Source: a bacterium
GTDB lineage: Bacteria > UBA9089 > JASEGY01
DNA length: 6,850 nucleotides
Assembly: GCA_030019105.1 (NCBI GenBank)
Contig: JASEGY010000191.1
Span: 1-6,850, forward strand
Direction of reading: 5' to 3'
This document shows, in pieces, positions 5,101-6,850 of this stretch. The translations under genes and the position numbers were made by a program. How positions within the stretch are numbered: the stretch's first letter is position 1; each line of letters opens with the position of its first letter. The notes under the pieces were generated by a model. The model was not told the DNA's origin. It saw only the letters and a list, made by a program, of their open reading frames with translations, and ran no database searches.

Positions 5101-6850
5101 AAGATACCTCTGCCCCCTACTGGAAGGCAGCCGAGCAGGCTGTGGATAAGGCGGCGGATTGCTACGTAGAGAATGAGGGCTGCTTAGTCGGCCCGGGTGA
5201 TACCTTTACCTACACCATCCGCTACGAGAATGTCTCGTCGGCTGCGGCCAGGAATGTGACCATCACTGACACTCTGCCTTCAGAGGTTATTTATGTAGAA
5301 GACAATATGCCGGACACCTACGTCCATACCATAGACGGCCGGATTCATACCTGGGTCATCCCTGAATTTCCGGCTCACGAAATAGGCTATTTTAACCTGA
5401 AGGTGACGGTCGGGGATACTGTTCCCTACGGCGCCCTGCTGCATAATGAGGTCGCCTTAGCCTTTACAGACGAAAACAACGGTGACTTCTACCCGGTTCT
5501 TTACGATGAGTTAGACGTTACTATTGGCATCCCTGAAGCCAGGGTAGAGATTCACAAGGCCGCGACTACCTCGGTCGTAGATGCCGGCCAACCAATAACC
5601 TATCTTCTGACTATTACCAACTCCGGCCAGAGCGACCTGCACAATATTGTTGTTACCGATACCTTCCCGTCGGGCATAACCTACAGCGATTCTTATCCGG
5701 CGGTAGCCGCGACCACAACTACCACCGGCACGGTGCTTACCTGGGATTTTTCAATATCCGGCGATCTACCGGATACTTTAGCTCATGGAGAATCAGTGCA
5801 AATACAGGTGACCGGCGTGGCCGCCGGCGATACCTTCGGCACTTTTATCAGCCAGGCAACAGTAAGTGCCCTTGATGTAACTGAGTCATCAGTAACCTCG
5901 ATTGACACTACCAGTGTGGTTATCGTAACGCCTTACACCGGGATTGCAATAGAGAAGGTGACGGCCACTTCAGTGGTTGAAGCCGGCGATTCCATCACCT
6001 ACCTTATTACCGTGAGCAACTACGGCAACCAGGATATGCACAACGTAACCCTGACCGATACTTTCCCCACCAGTCCCAGCCGACTTGACTATGTCTCCTC
6101 CGAACCAGCGGGGGCTGAATCCGGTGGAGTTGTTATCTGGACGATTGGCGATCTGGCTAAAGGAGATCAGCGACAGATCCAGCTTACCGCAGCCGGCGAC
6201 ATTGGTGATTCCGGCACCTACATCAATGAAGCCGGTGTGGCCGGCCAGGATGAAACCAACAACTGGTTCACTGATTCCGATACTTCACCGGTAGTCATTA
6301 CCACACCGGTCCCGGCCATGTCTATTGAAAAGGTGGCGGCTACCTCAACTGTCGAGGCCGGTGATTCCATCACCTACATCCTGACGGCCACCAATCACGG
6401 CCAACAGACCCTGAACCCGGTCGTGGTTACGGACACTATCCCGAACGGCCTGGAGCTTGTCCGATCCGATCCAACCCACGACACCCAGACCGGCCAGGTC
6501 ATCGAATGGAACCTGGGCAGCCTGACTCCAGGCGAATCAAGGCAGATACAGGTCACCGTGGCTACCGGCATCGAGGATTCCGGCACCTACACCAACGTGG
6601 CTAAAGCGGAGGGCTTCGATGAGAACAACCAGCCTGTCTCCTCCGGCGAGGAAGAGGCCGATGTGGTAGTCGTTACTCCCAGGGCAGCTATTGATATTGA
6701 AAAGACAGCCGGTCACAGCGAGATCGAGGCCGGTGGCAAGGAGTCATACCTGATCACGGTCATCAACTCCGGGAACCAGGCGCTTTCCAACGTGGTCATT
6801 ATACTATTACCCCGCAACATTTGCGTTGTCCGCGAGAATGTTACGATTGC
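2172..6850 (+). CDS. Giant DUF11-repeat surface protein, probably 5'-truncated and cut by the window end
   Basis: One frame is open from the stop at 2157-2159 to the window edge: 1559 complete codons from the ATG at 2172, with no terminator codon. It encodes a chain of DUF11 (PF01345; TIGR01451 B_ant_repeat) beta-sandwich modules, recognisable by recurring TxTWTITLTNSGN, VTDTLP and EAGDSITYLITV strands. Such proteins are normally exported and act as cell-surface or extracellular structural or adhesive proteins; no enzyme motif is seen. Order: half a B module, A/B dimers at residues about 87, 374, 649 and 849, then C modules starting at about 1119, 1256, 1381 and 1506. A glycine-rich linker (GDGGGGGSGSFGAG) lies at residues 225-238. 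There are 22 cysteines before residue 1119 and only one after it, which fits disulfides outside the cytoplasm. The start is doubtful: there is no signal peptide, the ATG is inside a short repeat, and the nearest purine-rich GAGGGG (2151-2156) is 15 bases away. The homology begins mid-module. The true N-terminus is probably missing, and the C-terminal anchor lies beyond the window. Confidence 0.88.
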   Translation, partial: MARITDFNPLTPVTEPDTNQAGPVTLTWVLPATVQMTPGETIALRLYTATGWTYGGNSISTIYGETCYGSGYTLGTNTYNIPGVTGRPDITMTKSPSTFSAFTGNTVTWTITLTNSGNRDSDRVVMTDVLPNYIDYAETGTSPLPDYVEGQSLMWVFDAVDGETVPAYGGTKVITLQGHIDPTTGPYTTCNVTTIKYGRSDGSDTGGIEDCFETRTSNSSCPDWGDGGGGGSGSFGAGSISQSIPAFNYCDTGVFSITFTNIGQVPAYGRFVLYDILPDDFYYLSSSASHPDSADIAFDTASVRGDTGTLVWYLPEEMNLDPGEAINLQIQAGTLCDIGSGVNHARIKAETAFGDAYYSDWHSRSVSVNSGFLPYLELTKTPDPFVVKDAQTITWTIRIDNSGSAPAVRTIIQDDLPPYVYYLDASDTPIETPGGNPGGIVKWVLNEPIPAGGFKNMTLQVTVACAPSGTVPVSNVVHSWTGCPDTTSDTELICVTQEASATALPLWNPAQKGSHEITQQTPGLIKYCEDKKVIISLTNTGEIDITSPLHIFQNLDPRLTYVSSTVTHSDSSVFSVDKPEDLGEYDPNHWLLYTVLHPGQTITIEETVEAGCNFNDTGTSTVWIRATAGCFGELESPPQTVDILAEDTRPDLTILKIPEIFDAVETRTATWTLDIVNLGPTATKTVERIIVRDNLPVFVTYHSHQALTAHSLTWTTDSDTPPGASPRRRLKWVTNDPISPNGGKLSFKLVGLVNCTNVPRDDPNEVSVEEGCPEPTAALNAGSFQCVRETESDTAVPYRQVAELSSDSFTITTVTNKVDFRAYTCYGSTPFRLPVSGYYQATTKGTNNRPSLTVLKSSKDNTYFAAEGAVSWDIKITNSGSAGTSRIIVCDTLPAYVAYTSATPTPDSAPAVGTTGTLIWYLDREAGEGITTDFDIAVTGAVTCGDFSETNAVEVLSGCPDPFDPHKLIDECQARAEDTSAPYWKAAEQAVDKAADCYVENEGCLVGPGDTFTYTIRYENVSSAAARNVTITDTLPSEVIYVEDNMPDTYVHTIDGRIHTWVIPEFPAHEIGYFNLKVTVGDTVPYGALLHNEVALAFTDENNGDFYPVLYDELDVTIGIPEARVEIHKAATTSVVDAGQPITYLLTITNSGQSDLHNIVVTDTFPSGITYSDSYPAVAATTTTTGTVLTWDFSISGDLPDTLAHGESVQIQVTGVAAGDTFGTFISQATVSALDVTESSVTSIDTTSVVIVTPYTGIAIEKVTATSVVEAGDSITYLITVSNYGNQDMHNVTLTDTFPTSPSRLDYVSSEPAGAESGGVVIWTIGDLAKGDQRQIQLTAAGDIGDSGTYINEAGVAGQDETNNWFTDSDTSPVVITTPVPAMSIEKVAATSTVEAGDSITYILTATNHGQQTLNPVVVTDTIPNGLELVRSDPTHDTQTGQVIEWNLGSLTPGESRQIQVTVATGIEDSGTYTNVAKAEGFDENNQPVSSGEEEADVVVVTPRAAIDIEKTAGHSEIEAGGKESYLITVINSGNQALSNVVIILLPRNICVVRENVTI
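2214..2429 (+). repeat. Partial B-type DUF11 module (B0), lacking its first half
   Basis: TLTWVLPATVQMTPGETIAL aligns strand by strand with TLVWYLPEEMNLDPGEAINL of the complete B module at about 2889-3290. GETCYGS then matches the AETAFGD / ATAGCFG / AYTCYGS strand that ends the other B modules, before the RP-x-(L/I)-T-x-x-K strand opening the next A module. The first strands, including the VxDxLP segment, are absent, which shows where the gene is broken. Confidence 0.7.
2430..3290 (+). repeat. A/B DUF11 dimer 1 (287 residues)
   Basis: The A module begins RPDITMTK, continues TVTWTITLTNSGN and VMTDVLP, and ends in a Cys cluster (TTCN, EDCF, SSCPDW). A Gly-rich linker at 2844-2885 leads to the B module, which opens NYCDTGVFSITFTN and contains LYDILP and LVWYLPEEMNLDPGEA. 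This B module lacks the lysine seen in the first strand of A modules. Confidence 0.65.
3291..4115 (+). repeat. A/B DUF11 dimer 2 (275 residues)
   Basis: The A module begins PYLELTKTPDP, with TITWTIRIDNSG and IQDDLP, then VACAPSG, GCPDTT and ICVTQ. The B module starts near 3684, opens IKYCEDKKVIISLTNTG, has FQNLDPRLTYVSS where other modules have VTDTLP, and ends EAGCNFND and RATAGCFG. Confidence 0.65.
4116..4715 (+). repeat. A/B DUF11 dimer 3, shortened (200 residues)
   Basis: The A module begins RPDLTILK, with TATWTLDIVNLGP, VRDNLP, LVNCTN, EEGCPEP and FQCVRE. Its B partner retains only the last strands (FTITTVTNKVDFRAYTCYGS). The YC-opening strand and the VxDxLP segment are missing, so about 75 residues were lost in frame relative to the other dimers. 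Confidence 0.6.
4716..5525 (+). repeat. A/B DUF11 dimer 4 (270 residues)
   Basis: The A module begins RPSLTVLK, with AVSWDIKITNSG, VCDTLPAYVAYTS, AVTCGDF, SGCPDPF and DECQARAED. The B-like partner starts near 5109 (YWKAAEQAVDKAADCYVENE), contains TFTYTIRYENVSS and VTITDTLP, and ends LHNEVALAFTD. This B module is the closest to the C type that follows, as if transitional. Confidence 0.65.
5526..5936 (+). repeat. C-type DUF11 module 1 (137 residues)
   Basis: VEIHKAATTSVVDAGQPITY then LLTITNSGQSDLHNIVVTDT-FPSG match the DUF11 consensus. There is no cysteine. It is slightly longer than the next two because of an insertion around TTTTTGTVLTW and SGDLPDT. Confidence 0.75.
5937..6311 (+). repeat. 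C-type DUF11 module 2 (125 residues)
   Basis: IAIEKVTATSVVEAGDSITY, then YGNQDMHNVTLTDTFP, VIWTIGDLAKGDQRQIQLT and GDSGTYINEAGVAGQDETNN. It is nearly the same length as module 3 and closely similar at both DNA and protein level. Confidence 0.78.
6312..6686 (+). repeat. C-type DUF11 module 3 (125 residues)
   Basis: MSIEKVAATSTVEAGDSITY, then VVVTDTIPNGLELV, IEWNLGSLTPGESRQIQVT and EDSGTYTNVAKAEGFDENN. The EAGDSITY segment is identical to that of module 2, and the DNA is also close there (GATTCCATCACCTAC in both), pointing to recent duplication or gene conversion. Confidence 0.78.
6687..6850 (+). repeat. C-type DUF11 module 4, partial, aberrant at its VTDTLP segment
   Basis: AIDIEKTAGHSEIEAGGKES then YLITVINSGNQALSNVVI follow the module pattern. 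The expected TDTxP is instead read as ILLP, followed by RNICVVRENVTI before the window ends. The frame remains open. The only cysteine of the C-module region is here. Confidence 0.65.

Overview
The window is bacterial-type DNA in two compositionally different blocks. Positions 1 to about 2190 are AT-rich (hand count: 23 G/C of 60 at 1741-1800), with many AGA/AGG arginine and ATA isoleucine codons. From about 2190 to the end the DNA is richer in G+C (32 of 60 at 4921-4980), with CGG, ACC and GGC codons common. The species cannot be named from this. The gene content (PD-(D/E)XK accessory genes, dispersed ACGGAT/CACGAAT intergenic repeats, a giant DUF11-repeat surface protein) would suit an environmental or uncultivated bacterium, but that is a low-confidence inference.

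Left block. Positions 2-348 hold the C-terminal end of a PD-(D/E)XK nuclease family transposase-like (Rpn-type) gene. It is cut by the window edge and carries a frameshift in a purine-rich stretch, so it is probably a pseudogene. A well-placed Shine-Dalgarno follows, then an intact 519-codon gene at 400-1959. That gene encodes a protein with an N-terminal AAA-ATPase-like domain (clear Walker A and B) and a C-terminal PD-(D/E)XK nuclease-like domain. Positions 1960-2190 are non-coding for most of their length and contain short direct repeats, including a run of ACGGAT every 9-10 bases.

Right block. From 2172 to the window end one reading frame stays open with no stop (1559 codons plus 2 bases). 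It encodes a very long protein built of DUF11 / B_ant_repeat-type beta-sandwich modules, typical of secreted or cell-surface proteins. The only ATG near the left end of the frame lies inside the CACGAAT repeat and has no signal peptide or good ribosome-binding site. The homology begins in the middle of a module, so the gene looks 5'-truncated at about 2190-2213. The modules have a higher-order order: cysteine-rich alternating A and B modules form dimers of about 270-287 residues (one shortened to 200), then the pattern switches at about 5526 to cysteine-free C modules of about 125 residues.

How the parts relate. The simplest reading is an accessory, AT-rich nuclease/ATPase segment lying directly upstream of, and possibly having interrupted or replaced the 5' end of, a large surface-protein gene. 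Nothing suggests that the left and right blocks work together. I found no RNA genes, CRISPR arrays or convincing terminators. The main points of interest are the A/B/C module architecture, the mid-module truncation at a repeat-bearing composition boundary, and the two possible frame lesions at about 225-260 and 6790-6805.
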